Numbered from the stretch's first letter, positions 15,844 to 24,107 are shown. The stretch is 64,000 nt of DNA from Actinacidiphila yanglinensis (GCF_900107965.1 NZ_FNVU01000012.1:62001-126000), one strand, 5' to 3'. The notes: generated by a model from the letters alone, not told the origin. Translations and numbers: made by a program.

Positions 15844-17217
15844 TCAGCGGACGGCCGGAGCGGCGGCGGGAGACGCCGGCGCCGAGGCCGTGTACGTACC
15901 GAACCGCGCCAACCGCCTGAGGCACCAACGGCGTTGGACGAGCGCGAGCCCGGTCACGGACGCGCCCAGCGCCAGCCAGCCGGCCGGCCCCGCGACCATC
16001 ACGGCCCCGGTGAGCAGGAGCGGCCCGGTGGACTTCTGGATGGACTGCGCCATCCCGGCCACGCCGAGGTACGCCGCCCGCGCCGGGCGCGGCGCCATCG
16101 AGACGGCCAGCTCCCAGGAGCTGATGGAGCGGATCAGCTCGGCGAAGGTGACCGCCAGGGCCGCCGCGATCATCGCGGCCGACGCCGGCCAGGCACCGGC
16201 GCCGCCGGCCGCGGCCAGGATCGCGCAGGTGGCGAGCATGGTCAGCCCGTACAGGGCCACCGCGCCCGCGGCCCGCAGCGCACCCTCCGCCCTGGCGGAC
16301 ACCCGCACCTGGAGGAGCACCACCGTCACGGTGTTGATGCCGAGGAACGCCGGGATGAGGGCGTGCGGGGCGGCCGTGCGGTGCACCAGCCACAGCGGCA
16401 GGCCGACGTTGAGCACCGAGTCGTCGAGGTTCATGGCGATGTCCAGGAGGACGAACAGGAGGTAGCCCGGGTCGCGCCAGGGACCGCGCGGAGCGGGCGG
16501 GCGCGGACCGTGCGGCCCGCCCGCCGGCGCAGGGACGGTCGCCTCCGCGGGAACGGTCACCGCGGCGGCCGGCTGCGATCGGTGCTCGGCCCGCGGTTCG
16601 CGGGTGCGCCGGACGAGGACGGCCGCGGCGGCGAAGGACAGGGCGTCGCAGAGGATCAGCAGGTCGTAGCCGCCGTGCGGTCCCACCGCCAGGCCGACCG
16701 CCGCGATGCCGGCGCCGACGGCGTATCCCGCGTTCGTCGCGCTGCGCGACAGCGCCTGGTAGGCGGAGCGGCGTTCCCCCGCGACGCGCGTGGCGAACAG
16801 CATCTCCAGCATCTTCGCGCCGCGGTCGCCCACGGAGATCGCCGCCACCACGGGCAGCAGCGCCGCGAACCCGTGGCAGACCAGCAGCAGGCAGAGCATC
16901 ACCAGGCGCAGCAGGTGGCAGCCGACCAGCAGCGGTCGCACCGGGTAACGGCCCGCGAGCCGCCCGGCGAGCGGAGAGGCCAGGATGCCCGCGACCCCCG
17001 CGGTGCCCAGCAGCAGCCCCAGCCGGCGGGCGTCGAGACCGGCGGAGAAGGTGAAGAACAGCACCGAGGACGCGCCCCACACCCCCGACCCGGTGCGGTC
17101 CACGAACAGCGAGGCCAGCATGGTGCGCGCGTCCCGCCCGCCCGGCGGATGCCGCAACTGCGCCCACAGGCCCTCCGGGCCCGGCCGCCCCTCCCCGTCC
17201 CGCCTGCCACGCCGCAC
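15844..17217 (-). CDS. MFS transporter (12-helix exporter)
   Basis: The 457-residue protein has about twelve hydrophobic segments with a longer polar Pro-rich loop in the middle, and the MFS loop 2/3 signature appears as LAGRLAGRYPVRPLL. The N-terminal VDRTGSGVWGASSVLFF is typical of Streptomyces drug-efflux-like permeases. The GTG start lies six bases after GGGGG; an internal ATG at 17121 would cut 32 cytoplasmic residues. An AT-rich near-palindrome 74 bases upstream suggests control by a dimeric repressor. Substrate is unknown. Confidence 0.85.
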   Translation of the reverse strand: MRRGRRDGEGRPGPEGLWAQLRHPPGGRDARTMLASLFVDRTGSGVWGASSVLFFTFSAGLDARRLGLLLGTAGVAGILASPLAGRLAGRYPVRPLLVGCHLLRLVMLCLLLVCHGFAALLPVVAAISVGDRGAKMLEMLFATRVAGERRSAYQALSRSATNAGYAVGAGIAAVGLAVGPHGGYDLLILCDALSFAAAAVLVRRTREPRAEHRSQPAAAVTVPAEATVPAPAGGPHGPRPPAPRGPWRDPGYLLFVLLDIAMNLDDSVLNVGLPLWLVHRTAAPHALIPAFLGINTVTVVLLQVRVSARAEGALRAAGAVALYGLTMLATCAILAAAGGAGAWPASAAMIAAALAVTFAELIRSISSWELAVSMAPRPARAAYLGVAGMAQSIQKSTGPLLLTGAVMVAGPAGWLALGASVTGLALVQRRWCLRRLARFGTYTASAPASPAAAPAVR

Positions 17218-17290
17218 CGGCGGCCCCCGTTCGCATCGACGTCACCACGGCGCGGCTGCCCGCGCCGGGAGGCAGCCTGCCCCGAGTATT

Positions 17291-17321
17291 ATGTTGATGT
17301 CAAGATACTTGATATCGACAT
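17291..17321. promoter_or_regulatory. AT-rich 31-bp near-palindromic operator
   Basis: Two 14-base arms, ATGTTGATGTCAAG and CTTGATATCGACAT, flank ATA and are complementary at 12 of 14 positions. The core TCAAG-ATA-CTTGA is exact. The run is strikingly AT-rich in an otherwise very GC-rich region. It lies between the divergent exporter and alpha/beta hydrolase genes. Such sites are typical of MarR or PadR-type repressors (inference); no such regulator gene is beside it. Confidence 0.65.
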
Positions 17322-17467
17322 ACCCGGGGTCGGAGGTCCGCCACCTGCGGTGCGCCGCCCGCCGTCCGCCCTCTGTCGCCCGCCGGTTGCTGGCTGCGAC
17401 CGCCGCGCGGTTTCGCCCTCAGCCGAGAAGAACGCCACCGCTGCCGGACCGGCGGCATGATGCCCGT

Positions 17468-18166
17468 ATGGAGCCGATCTTCGTTCTCGTGCACAGCCCG
17501 TCGGTGGGGCCCTCCACCTGGCAGCCGGTGGCCGATCTGCTGACCGCGTGGGGCCACCGGGTGCGGATGCCGTCCTTGCTGCAAGTGACCGCCGGCGCAC
17601 CGCCGTTCTGGCCGCGGATCGCGGACGCGGTCCGCGACGACCTCACGGAGGTCCCGGCGGACCGCCCGCTGGTCCTGGTGGCGCACAGCAACGCGGGGCT
17701 GTTCGTGCCGACGATCCGCGCGGCCCTGGACCGTCCGGTGGCCGCGTCGGTCTTCGTCGACGCCGCGCTCCCGGCGCGCACCGGTGCGACCGCGCTGGCG
17801 CCGCCCGAACTCCTGGACTTCCTCCGCCCCAAGGCGGTGGACGGTGTGCTGCCCCGATGGACGGACTGGTGGGACGAGGACGACGTCGCGCCGATGTTCC
17901 CCGATCCGGCGGTGCGCGAGAAGGTGGTCGCCGAGCAGCCCGAACTGCCGCTGTCGTACTACGAGCAGGAGGTCCCGGTCCCCGCGGGATGGGACGATCA
18001 CCCCTGCTCCTACCTGCTGTTCGGGCCGCCCTACGACGACTGCGCGGCGCTCGCCGGCGCGCGCGGCTGGCGGGTGGAGCACCTGCCCGGCGCGCACCTG
18101 CACCAGATCGTCGATCCGGCGGGGACCGCGCGGCGGGTCCTCGCGCTCGCCGGGTACGACGCCTGA
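17468..18166 (+). CDS. Alpha/beta hydrolase
   Basis: The 232-residue protein has the fold's early strand IFVLVHSPSVGPSTWQPVAD and a nucleophile elbow VLVAHSNAGLF with Ser in HSN. A late histidine follows, in PGAHLHQIVDPA, where the catalytic His is expected. It resembles small esterase-like members often annotated alpha/beta hydrolase. No signal peptide is present, so it is cytoplasmic. It is divergent from an exporter, with the AT-rich operator between them, so the two could be co-regulated. The ribosome site is weak. Confidence 0.85.
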   Translation: MEPIFVLVHSPSVGPSTWQPVADLLTAWGHRVRMPSLLQVTAGAPPFWPRIADAVRDDLTEVPADRPLVLVAHSNAGLFVPTIRAALDRPVAASVFVDAALPARTGATALAPPELLDFLRPKAVDGVLPRWTDWWDEDDVAPMFPDPAVREKVVAEQPELPLSYYEQEVPVPAGWDDHPCSYLLFGPPYDDCAALAGARGWRVEHLPGAHLHQIVDPAGTARRVLALAGYDA

Positions 18167-18173
18167 CGCTCCG

Positions 18174-18215
18174 TCAGCGGTCAGCGGTCAGCGGTCAGTC
18201 GTCAGTCGTCAGCCG
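18174..18215. repeat. Six tandem 7-bp units (TCAGCGG/TCAGTCG)
   Basis: Three copies of TCAGCGG are followed by two of TCAGTCG and one of TCAGCCG, without gaps. The last unit contains the TGA stop (minus strand) of the EF-hand gene, and every other unit carries another TGA. The array fills the short space between two convergent genes and is probably a slippage-prone microsatellite. Confidence 0.8.
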
Positions 18216-18769
18216 TCGACCGCTGCCGGTTCTGCGGGGAAGCGGCCGCAGAGCCAGTTGCCGGGGTCAGCCGGGTCGTCGCTGATCCAGAACTGGCGCC
18301 ACAGCAGGGCGAATTCCTCGCGGCTGAGGTGGCCGTCGCCGTTGAGGTCGAGCCGTTCGAAGACGCCCGCCATGTCGGCCGGCTGCCCGTTCCAGGTCTC
18401 CACCAGCCGGCCGTGCTCCTCCGGGGAGATCCGGCCGTCGCCGTTGGTGTCCACGGCGTCGAAGACGGTGTCGGCGGTCGCCACGACATCCGCGGTCATG
18501 GCGGGCAACCTGTCGACGAGCGCGAGCAGTTCGCCCATGTCGACCGCGCCGTCCCCGTTCGCGTCCCCCGTCTCCAGCAGCACCGCCCACCAGCCCATGA
18601 GCAGCGTCTCCACCCGGGCGCGCAGCTCCGTACCGGGTCCCACTCCGGGCAGCCGGCTCCAGCGCTCCACGAGCGCCCGGAAGTCGTCCTCGCGCAGGTA
18701 GCCGTCGCCGTCCGCGTCGAATGCCGCGAACATCCCCTTGAGCTTGCGCTCCTGAAACGCGCTGGCCAT
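18209..18769 (-). CDS. EF-hand calcium-binding protein (calerythrin-like)
   Basis: The 186-residue protein has four canonical EF-hand loops: DADGDGYLREDDF, DANGDGAVDMGEL, DTNGDGRISPEEH and DLNGDGHLSREEF, spaced as in sarcoplasmic calcium-binding or calerythrin-type proteins of actinomycetes. The ATG is fixed by GGGAGG six bases before it, although the frame stays open upstream. It has no signal sequence, so it is a cytosolic calcium sensor or buffer. All four loops keep Asp/Asn and the terminal acidic or equivalent ligand, although loop 3 ends in His rather than Glu, so that site may be weak. Confidence 0.92.
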   Translation of the reverse strand: MASAFQERKLKGMFAAFDADGDGYLREDDFRALVERWSRLPGVGPGTELRARVETLLMGWWAVLLETGDANGDGAVDMGELLALVDRLPAMTADVVATADTVFDAVDTNGDGRISPEEHGRLVETWNGQPADMAGVFERLDLNGDGHLSREEFALLWRQFWISDDPADPGNWLCGRFPAEPAAVDG

Positions 18770-18905
18770 GAGCGGCCTCCCTCGACCCGAATCCGACCAC
18801 ACACCGCGGCGGCCGCCCCGCGGGGCGGCCGACTCCTTCTCACTGTAGGTCGCGCCGCGCCGCCGCCCCCACCAGCACATGTGCGCGAGGATTCACCCTT
18901 CGGGG

Positions 18906-19262
18906 TCAGAAGGTGACGACGGTGGCCTGTTCGAGGGTGAAGCGCAGGAACTCGTCGCGGGCGACGCTCAGTTCGAGCCCGCGCGCGGTGAGCTTGTCCT
19001 CGGTTCCCTCCGCCCGGGCGGCGTTGACGCAGGCGCCCACCCGGACGCCGCCCGCGATCAGCTCGTCGATCTGCCGGTTGAAGGTCGCGACCGCCGCCGA
19101 GCCGCCCGCGCCGCCGAGGCGGCGCTGGGCCGGCCCGAAGCAGAACACCTCGACGGAGACCCCTTGCTCCGGGGCGATCTCCTGGATGCGCTGTGCCACC
19201 CGCGTCCCGATGGCCAGCGAGTCATCGTCGTCGTGGAACACGTGAACGACCGTCTTGGGCAT
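18906..19262 (-). CDS. DsrE/DsrF-like small protein
   Basis: This 118-residue protein starts MPKTVVHVFHDDDDSLAIG and contains VSVEVFCFGPAQRRL and a GVRVGACVNAAR segment with a conserved-looking Cys. The alternating strand and helix pattern fits the DsrE/F fold, a Rossmann-like family used in sulfur relay or of unknown role. GGAAGT precedes the ATG by five bases. It forms a single gene; the preceding EF-hand gene lies in the same direction 137 bases downstream. Function is not established for this subfamily. Confidence 0.7.
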   Translation of the reverse strand: MPKTVVHVFHDDDDSLAIGTRVAQRIQEIAPEQGVSVEVFCFGPAQRRLGGAGGSAAVATFNRQIDELIAGGVRVGACVNAARAEGTEDKLTARGLELSVARDEFLRFTLEQATVVTF

Positions 19263-19465
19263 GGCGTACTTCCGCTCGCGTGCAGGGTCCGGGCGGGTCC
19301 GACCCTAGCCGCTCTTCTCACGGAACAAGACGCTGGTCTCATCATGCGGACGATGTTCGAGCGGGGAGGCCGTACCGTTCAGCGCGCGCGGCGGGGCACG
19401 TCCTCCACCCCGAGCCGGTACCGGTCGCCGCCGGCCACGACGTGCAGGTCCGGCCCGGGAGCGGG

Positions 19466-19924
19466 GTGACTCCCGGGCCGGGTGCGGGTGGGCGGGAGGC
19501 GTCCGCTCGCGGAGAGTGTCGCGTTCCCGTATCACTCCGGGTCGCGCCGGTCATCGGCGTTGCCGGCCCGGAGCAGCTGTCCCGAACGGCCGCCGACACC
19601 GTCCATGTCGTCGCGGAGTCCCTGGCGTGGCTGCACCCCGACACGCACGACTCGTCCGTCGTCTGCCTGCGGCTCGGTCCGACGGGTTTCCCGCTGACCG
19701 GGCCGGTGCACGCCCTGCTGTGGCTGTCCGACGACGACGCCGGCCGGCTCGTCGTCGCGGCGCCGGCCGCCGAGGTCGGTTTCGGCGTGTACGTCGGGGT
19801 GTCCGCCCCCACTCCTCGGCACTGGGACGCCGCCCGCACGATGGACGAGTCGGGGTACGTGCCGAAGGACGACCCGGCCGACCTGCCGGACGAGCGGGGG
19901 GAGGTGTCGCGGCTGCACTGGTGA
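19466..19924 (+). CDS. Hypothetical protein
   Basis: I do not recognise this 152-residue protein. From about residue 20 it has the look of a real folded domain, with VSLRVAPVIGVAGPEQLSR, ESLAWLHPDTHD, VVCLRLGPTGFPLTGPVHAL and GFGVYVGVSAP, and an acidic tail. Codon usage in this frame has strong third-position GC. The GTG is chosen because GGGAG lies just upstream, but a later start is possible. It ends just before a strong convergent terminator. The 200 bases before it, between divergent genes, contain a coding-like stretch on the minus strand that ends near 19383 and has no evident start. Confidence 0.55.
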   Translation: MTPGPGAGGREASARGECRVPVSLRVAPVIGVAGPEQLSRTAADTVHVVAESLAWLHPDTHDSSVVCLRLGPTGFPLTGPVHALLWLSDDDAGRLVVAAPAAEVGFGVYVGVSAPTPRHWDAARTMDESGYVPKDDPADLPDERGEVSRLHW

Positions 19925-19943
19925 CGCCTCCCCGCATGCGGAC

Positions 19944-19986
19944 CCGGCACCCAACGGGCCTGGCCGGACCGCTCGTTGGGTGCCGG
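19944..19986. terminator. Bidirectional hairpin between convergent genes
   Basis: CCGGCACCCAACG and CGTTGGGTGCCGG form a perfect 13-bp stem around a 17-base loop. It lies between the stops of the hypothetical gene and the MFS exporter gene, so it can end transcripts from both directions. Confidence 0.8.
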
Positions 19987-20031
19987 GGCGTGCCGTACGG
20001 GATCCTGCCGAGCTCGCGGGCCCGCGGCCCT

Positions 20032-21318
20032 TCAGGGGGACGCCAGGACATGGCGGTCGCGGCTCGCGCCGAAGGCGGCGACGGTCTGCGCGACGAGTAC
20101 GGCGAGCAGTACGACGACCGGCAGGGACCATCCCCCGCTCGCGGAGTGCAGCAGGCCGAGACCGAGCGGGCCGAGGCAGGCGATGAGGTAGCCGATCCCC
20201 TGGGCCATCGTCGAGAGCCGGCCGGTGTGGTGCGCGTCGGGCGAGCGGGCGACGATGTAGCCGAGGGCGAGACCGATGGCGAGGCCCTGGCCCAGTCCGA
20301 GGGCGGTCATCCAGAGGTAGGTGCCCGAGACGGGGGACGTGAGCAGGCCGGCGAAGCCGGTCGCGCACAGCAGGGCGGCCGCAAGGGGCGCGACGCATGC
20401 CGGGCGCAGACGCTGCTGCAGCCAGGGTGCCGCGAAGGACGCGGCCATGCCCGGGAAGCTGGAGAAGGAGAGCATCCATCCGGCCCGGCTGTCGCTCATG
20501 CCGTGGTCCTGCAGAAGCGTCGGCAGCCAGGAGAGGATCGCGTAGTAGCCGAGGGACTGCAGACCCATGTAGAGGGTCACCGCCCAGGCGGTCCGGTCGC
20601 GCCACATCGCCCCGAGTGCGGGGGCGGCGGTATCGGCTGCTCCTTGCTTCACCGGCGCCTGTCGCCGGCGGTTCGGGGAACGCCGGTCCGGCACGAGCAG
20701 TTCGGGAAGCCAGGCGAGGGCGGCGGCGAGGGACGGGATCGCACACAGCACGAGCACCTGTCGCCAGCCCCAGCCGGTGGCCGACTCCAGCGGGACGACC
20801 ACGCCCGCGGCGAGCGCGGCTCCGCCGGACAGGGCCAGGGAGTAGCAGCCGAGCATCAGCCCGGCGCGGCCGGCGAAGTCGTGCTTGATGAGCTGCGGCA
20901 TGAGGACGTTGCCGACCGCGATTGCCGCACCGGCGATCAGGGTGCCGCCGAACAGGGCGAGCACTCCCGGGACCGAGCGCAGCACGATGCCGCCGGTCAG
21001 CGCCAGCAGCGCGTACCACAGCAGGTGGTGGGGCCCGAAGCGGCGAGTGAGCCGGGGCGCGAGGAACGCGAACGCCCCGAAGCAGAGGACCGGCACCGTC
21101 GAGAGGGCTCCGCCGCCGAACGAGGAGAGGTGCTCGTCGTGCTCGACCTCCGTGAGGACGGGCGACAGGGACGCGACGGCGATCCGCAGGTTCAGCGCGG
21201 CCAGGCTGAACGCGAAAGCGGCTTGTACCGTGCGCGCCCCGGCCGGTCCGGGAAGGGGCGGCTGCCGGGACGCCGACGGGCGGGCCGCTGGGGTCTGATG
21301 GGTCACTGGGCTGTTCAT
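20032..21318 (-). CDS. CynX/NimT-family MFS transporter
   Basis: The 428-residue protein has twelve predicted membrane segments. Its sequence fits the cyanate permease/NimT branch: LNLRIAVASLSPVLTEVE in helix 1, LTRRFGPHHLLW after helix 2, IAVGNVLMPQLIKHDF and GLALGYIVARSPDAHHTGRLS. The ATG used begins MNSPVTHQ; upstream residues in the open frame are not protein-like. The gene is divergent from an AraC-type regulator with 55 bases between starts, the same arrangement as E. coli nimT and nimR, where the pump exports 2-nitroimidazole. The substrate here is unproven. Confidence 0.85.
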   Translation of the reverse strand: MNSPVTHQTPAARPSASRQPPLPGPAGARTVQAAFAFSLAALNLRIAVASLSPVLTEVEHDEHLSSFGGGALSTVPVLCFGAFAFLAPRLTRRFGPHHLLWYALLALTGGIVLRSVPGVLALFGGTLIAGAAIAVGNVLMPQLIKHDFAGRAGLMLGCYSLALSGGAALAAGVVVPLESATGWGWRQVLVLCAIPSLAAALAWLPELLVPDRRSPNRRRQAPVKQGAADTAAPALGAMWRDRTAWAVTLYMGLQSLGYYAILSWLPTLLQDHGMSDSRAGWMLSFSSFPGMAASFAAPWLQQRLRPACVAPLAAALLCATGFAGLLTSPVSGTYLWMTALGLGQGLAIGLALGYIVARSPDAHHTGRLSTMAQGIGYLIACLGPLGLGLLHSASGGWSLPVVVLLAVLVAQTVAAFGASRDRHVLASP

Positions 21319-21373
21319 GCCGTCCACTCTCCGGCGGAGCCGGGACGGCGGGCCACCGATAGGATGCCAATCC

Positions 21374-22150
21374 ATGAGGGAAACCCGCCATCTTGATCTC
21401 GTGGAACGCGGCCGCATCGTCCTGGCGCACGGGCAGCGGCTGCCCACCCATGCCCACGACCGCGGTCACCTGGTCTATCCGGCCACCGGCGTGCTGTCCG
21501 TGACCACCGCCGCGGGCACCTGGATCGCTCCGCCGACCCGGGTGGCGTGGACTCCCGCGGCCTTCGAGCACCACCACACCGCGCACGGCAACGCGGACAT
21601 GCGGGTTCTGTTCCTGGTCGACGCACTCGCGGCCCGGCTGCCCGCGCATCCCGCCGTGCTCACCGTCTCCGGGCTCGCCCGTGAAGCCCTGCTCGCCCTC
21701 ACGGCCGAGGAGGCGGACACCGGCGGGCGGGCGCCGGAGGCGGTCGACCGGCTGCACGCGGTCGTCGTCGACGAGCTCACCGCGGCGCCCGAGCAGCCGC
21801 TGCATCTGCCCGAGCCGACCGACGACCGGCTCCGGGCGCTGACCGGCATCCTCTACGCGGACCCGGCCAACCAGCAGACCCTCGCCGAACTCGGCGCGCG
21901 CGTCGGGGCGAGCGAGCGTACGCTCAGCCGGCTCTTCGCGGCGGAACTCCGGATGAGCTTTCACCAGTGGCGCACCCAACTCCGCGTCCACCACGCGCTC
22001 ACCCGGCTCGCCGCGGGAAAGTCCGTCACCGACACCGCGCTCGCCTGCGGCTGGGCCAATCCGACCAGCTTCATCGAGGCGTTCGCCGCACTCGTCGGCG
22101 AGACCCCCGGCCGCTACCGCCACCGTCAACGACCTTCCGAGGGCGGCTGA
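21374..22150 (+). CDS. AraC-family transcriptional regulator (NimR-like)
   Basis: The 258-residue protein has an N-terminal cupin-like sensor (LPTHAHDRGHLVYPATGVLS, WIAPPTRVAWTPAAFEHHH) and a C-terminal AraC double helix-turn-helix (LAELGARVGASERTLSRLF, DTALACGWANPTSFIEAFA, GETPGRYR). The build matches NimR/YeaM-type regulators that control an adjacent exporter. AGGA lies nine bases before the ATG. It is divergent from the NimT-like pump, so it most likely binds the 55-base interval and responds to the pump's substrate. Confidence 0.9.
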   Translation: MRETRHLDLVERGRIVLAHGQRLPTHAHDRGHLVYPATGVLSVTTAAGTWIAPPTRVAWTPAAFEHHHTAHGNADMRVLFLVDALAARLPAHPAVLTVSGLAREALLALTAEEADTGGRAPEAVDRLHAVVVDELTAAPEQPLHLPEPTDDRLRALTGILYADPANQQTLAELGARVGASERTLSRLFAAELRMSFHQWRTQLRVHHALTRLAAGKSVTDTALACGWANPTSFIEAFAALVGETPGRYRHRQRPSEGG

Positions 22151-22594
22151 GCCGTGTGTGGGAAGTCGCGCGCGTGGCCCAGGGGCGGATGACGCCACTT
22201 CTCCCACATGTCCGCAGGGCGGAGGCTCGGCCCCGCACGCGAAACGGCCCCGGTGCATTCGACCAGGAACTGACAGGGTAGGTGCGTGTTCGCCGATCGA
22301 AGTTGCGGGCCTCGGCGCCGAGCGTGAACAACACAACCGCGGTCACGTCGGCGACTGTCATCGAAAAGTCGGTGTTCGCCTTCACGCGGCAGATTTTGGC
22401 AGCGCTGCTGCTGGCGCACTTGATGGGAGGAGTGACGCTGACGAAAGCCTTGGAGGTTGTCTCATGTGGGCACGTTCCCGAGCTCCTTGCGGCAGGTCGG
22501 GGCGGCGACCATGGCTGACCACGGCTCTGCCGGTCGTTGCGGTCCACGTACTGGTTCTTGAGGCCACGAGCAGCCCATGGCAGGCTCGTGCCGC
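22151..22594. other. Intergenic region, possible decayed coding remnant
   Basis: No convincing gene is seen here. Base composition is lower in GC than in the surroundings. On the minus strand the stretch at about 22270-22390 reads with high third-position GC (VKANTDFSMTVADVTAVV and on) but has no proper start, ribosome site or recognisable family. It could be the tail of a decayed element. Confidence 0.4.
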
Positions 22595-23179
22595 ATGATC
22601 GATGAATTCGCGAAGAACAGCCTGCATGGGAGACTGCGGCGGGATCGCAAGGCGCTGCTCTGGAAACTCGACGGCCTGTCCGAGTACGACGCCCGCCGAC
22701 CTTTGACGGTGACCGGGACCAACCTCCTCGGCCTGGTCAAACACGTGGCCGGCGTCGAGGCCAGGTACTTTGGCGAGGTCTTCGGACGGCCGTCCCCGGA
22801 ACCGCTGCCTCGCTGGCAGGACCACGACGGCAGCGATCTGTGGGCGGCTGAGGACGAGGCGCGCGATCAGATCATCGAGTCCTACCGGCGCACGTGGGAG
22901 CACTCGGACGCGACGATCGACGAGCTTGCCCTCGATGCCACCGGCCATGTGCCGTGGTGGCCGGAGTCCTATCCCAACACGAACCTGTTCGCCATCCTGG
23001 TCCACGTCCTCGGCGAGACCAACCGGCATGCCGGGCACGCCGACATCCTGCGCGAAGGCGTCGACGGCCGAACCGGGATGCGCCCCGAACACGAGATGCA
23101 GATCGATGAGGACGCCCGCACCGCATACTGCGCGAAGATCGAGCAGGCCGCCAGATCGGCCGCATCAGTCAAGGCATAG
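22595..23179 (+). CDS. DinB-superfamily protein (DUF664)
   Basis: The 194-residue protein starts MIDEFAKNSLHGRLRRDRKA and contains TGTNLLGLVKHVAGVEARYF, YPNTNLFAILVHVLGETNRH and AGHADILREGVDG. The three His residues (in LVKH, ETNRH and AGHAD) are the metal ligands of the DinB/YfiT four-helix bundle. Members include mycothiol-dependent enzymes, but the function of this DUF664 branch is unknown. An in-frame ATG 18 bases earlier is possible; the chosen start matches the usual family N-terminus. The stop codon directly abuts what looks like the end of an IS remnant. Confidence 0.85.
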   Translation: MIDEFAKNSLHGRLRRDRKALLWKLDGLSEYDARRPLTVTGTNLLGLVKHVAGVEARYFGEVFGRPSPEPLPRWQDHDGSDLWAAEDEARDQIIESYRRTWEHSDATIDELALDATGHVPWWPESYPNTNLFAILVHVLGETNRHAGHADILREGVDGRTGMRPEHEMQIDEDARTAYCAKIEQAARSAASVKA

Positions 23180-23181
23180 AA

Positions 23182-23420
23182 GGCTGTCCCACGTGACGTG
23201 ATGTTCGAGCGGCATGATGCCGGACGTGAATGCTGATCTGTCGAAGCGTCTGGTTCCGGATGAACTCTGAGAGCGGGTCGCCCGTTTCTGCCGTCGTTCG
23301 CGGCTCGACCACAAGGTGGTGGGACCGCTCCGCGTGACGAGCGGGCCCTGTTCACCGCAGTGGCGTACGTGCTGACCAGCGGCTGTGCCTGGCGGCATCT
23401 GCCGCCGACGACCTGCGCTG
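23182..23420 (+). pseudogene. IS5-family transposase remnant
   Basis: GGCTGTCCC at 23182 resembles the terminal repeat of IS5-type elements. From GTG at 23226 the frame reads VNADLSKRLVPDEL then hits TGA where the family has Trp. After a shift of frame it continues FLPSFAARPQGGGTAPRDER, ALFTAVAYVLTSGCAWRHLP and then loses similarity. This is the first 60 or so residues of an IS5-family transposase, broken by a nonsense mutation and a frameshift and truncated before the catalytic acids. No right end is visible. Confidence 0.75.
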
Positions 23421-23503
23421 GCGGTATCGCCTGGTTGAACGCGAAGAGGCGCACCGGTCCGGGACCAAGGGGCCGCGGCCCGGGGCCTGGTGAGTGTCGT
23501 GGA

Positions 23504-23695
23504 TCAGATGCCGTAGAGCTTCTGCAGGGCGTTGGCGACCGCGCGCGGTTTGCGGGCGATATCGCTGACGTTGATCGCGTCCGCGCGGGTGGTGGGGACG
23601 GCCTGCTGCGGGAGAACTGCTGCTTGGGTGGGGGAGGGCGCGGGAGGTTCGGCGGTGGTGGTGGTGTGGTCGGCGGCGCGCCGGATGAGGTGCAT
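23504..23695 (-). CDS. Putative small peptide, 63 residues
   Basis: I do not recognise this product. The ATG begins MHLIRRAADH, followed by a Thr/Pro/Ala/Gln-rich low-complexity middle and a defined C-terminus with DAINVSDIARKPRAVANALQ and ending LYGI. It has no signal peptide or helix of membrane type. The build, with a variable linker and a short conserved-looking end, resembles peptide precursors, but no maturation enzyme gene is nearby. AAGG lies about 11 bases before the ATG. It follows another tiny frame in the same direction. Confidence 0.4.
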   Translation of the reverse strand: MHLIRRAADHTTTTAEPPAPSPTQAAVLPQQAVPTTRADAINVSDIARKPRAVANALQKLYGI

Positions 23696-23767
23696 GGGGG
23701 TACTCGCCTTGGTGGGTGTGGGGTTGCGTGCTGGCTGTCGAGGCGGGGCGCGCACCCGGTTCGTTGT

Positions 23768-23902
23768 TCAGGGCGTCAGGTTCGTGCGACGGCACGCTTG
23801 GCTGGTGCCGGAGCGGACGTCGCGCAGGTACTCCAACTCCACCCGGGTGGGGCGGGTTTCGGTCCAGTCGACTTGCGGAGGGGCAGCATTCGCACCCTGC
23901 AC
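23768..23902 (-). CDS. Putative very small peptide, 44 residues
   Basis: From a GTG this frame reads VQGANAAPPQVDWTETRPTR, then VELEYLRDVRSGTSQACRRT, and ends shortly after. Third-position GC is moderate to high and the sequence is not low-complexity, but no ribosome site is visible and the frame stays open for a distance upstream without a usual start. It lies 72 bases before the 63-residue frame in the same direction. It could be the end of a decayed gene. The remaining 205 bases up to the lipoprotein gene show nothing recognisable. Confidence 0.3.
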   Translation of the reverse strand: MQGANAAPPQVDWTETRPTRVELEYLRDVRSGTSQACRRTNLTP

Positions 23903-24107
23903 GATTCGCAGAAGGCCTGAGGCTGGACGTATGCGCAGATGACCCTTCCTCGCAGCGTGGCTGCCGTCGCAGACGAGACGGACCCGCTGCCGAAAATCGT
24001 TGTTCGCGGCCGGGTTCGACCTGCAAGGATGTCCAGGGGCGAGCGCGGGTTGGGCGCTCCCTCAGGTTTCGGGGTCAGGGCGGGGTGCGGTGTTCAGGGT
24101 TCGGTGG

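Noticed and set aside
19305..19535. A 76-codon minus-strand frame upstream of the DsrE-like gene
   Set aside because: Arg/Pro-rich with no ribosome site. A short alternative frame looks more coding-like but lacks a start, so neither is called.
23504..23902. A lanthipeptide or other RiPP cluster
   Set aside because: The small frames lack recognisable leader motifs and no modifying enzyme, protease or exporter lies beside them; kept only as putative peptides.
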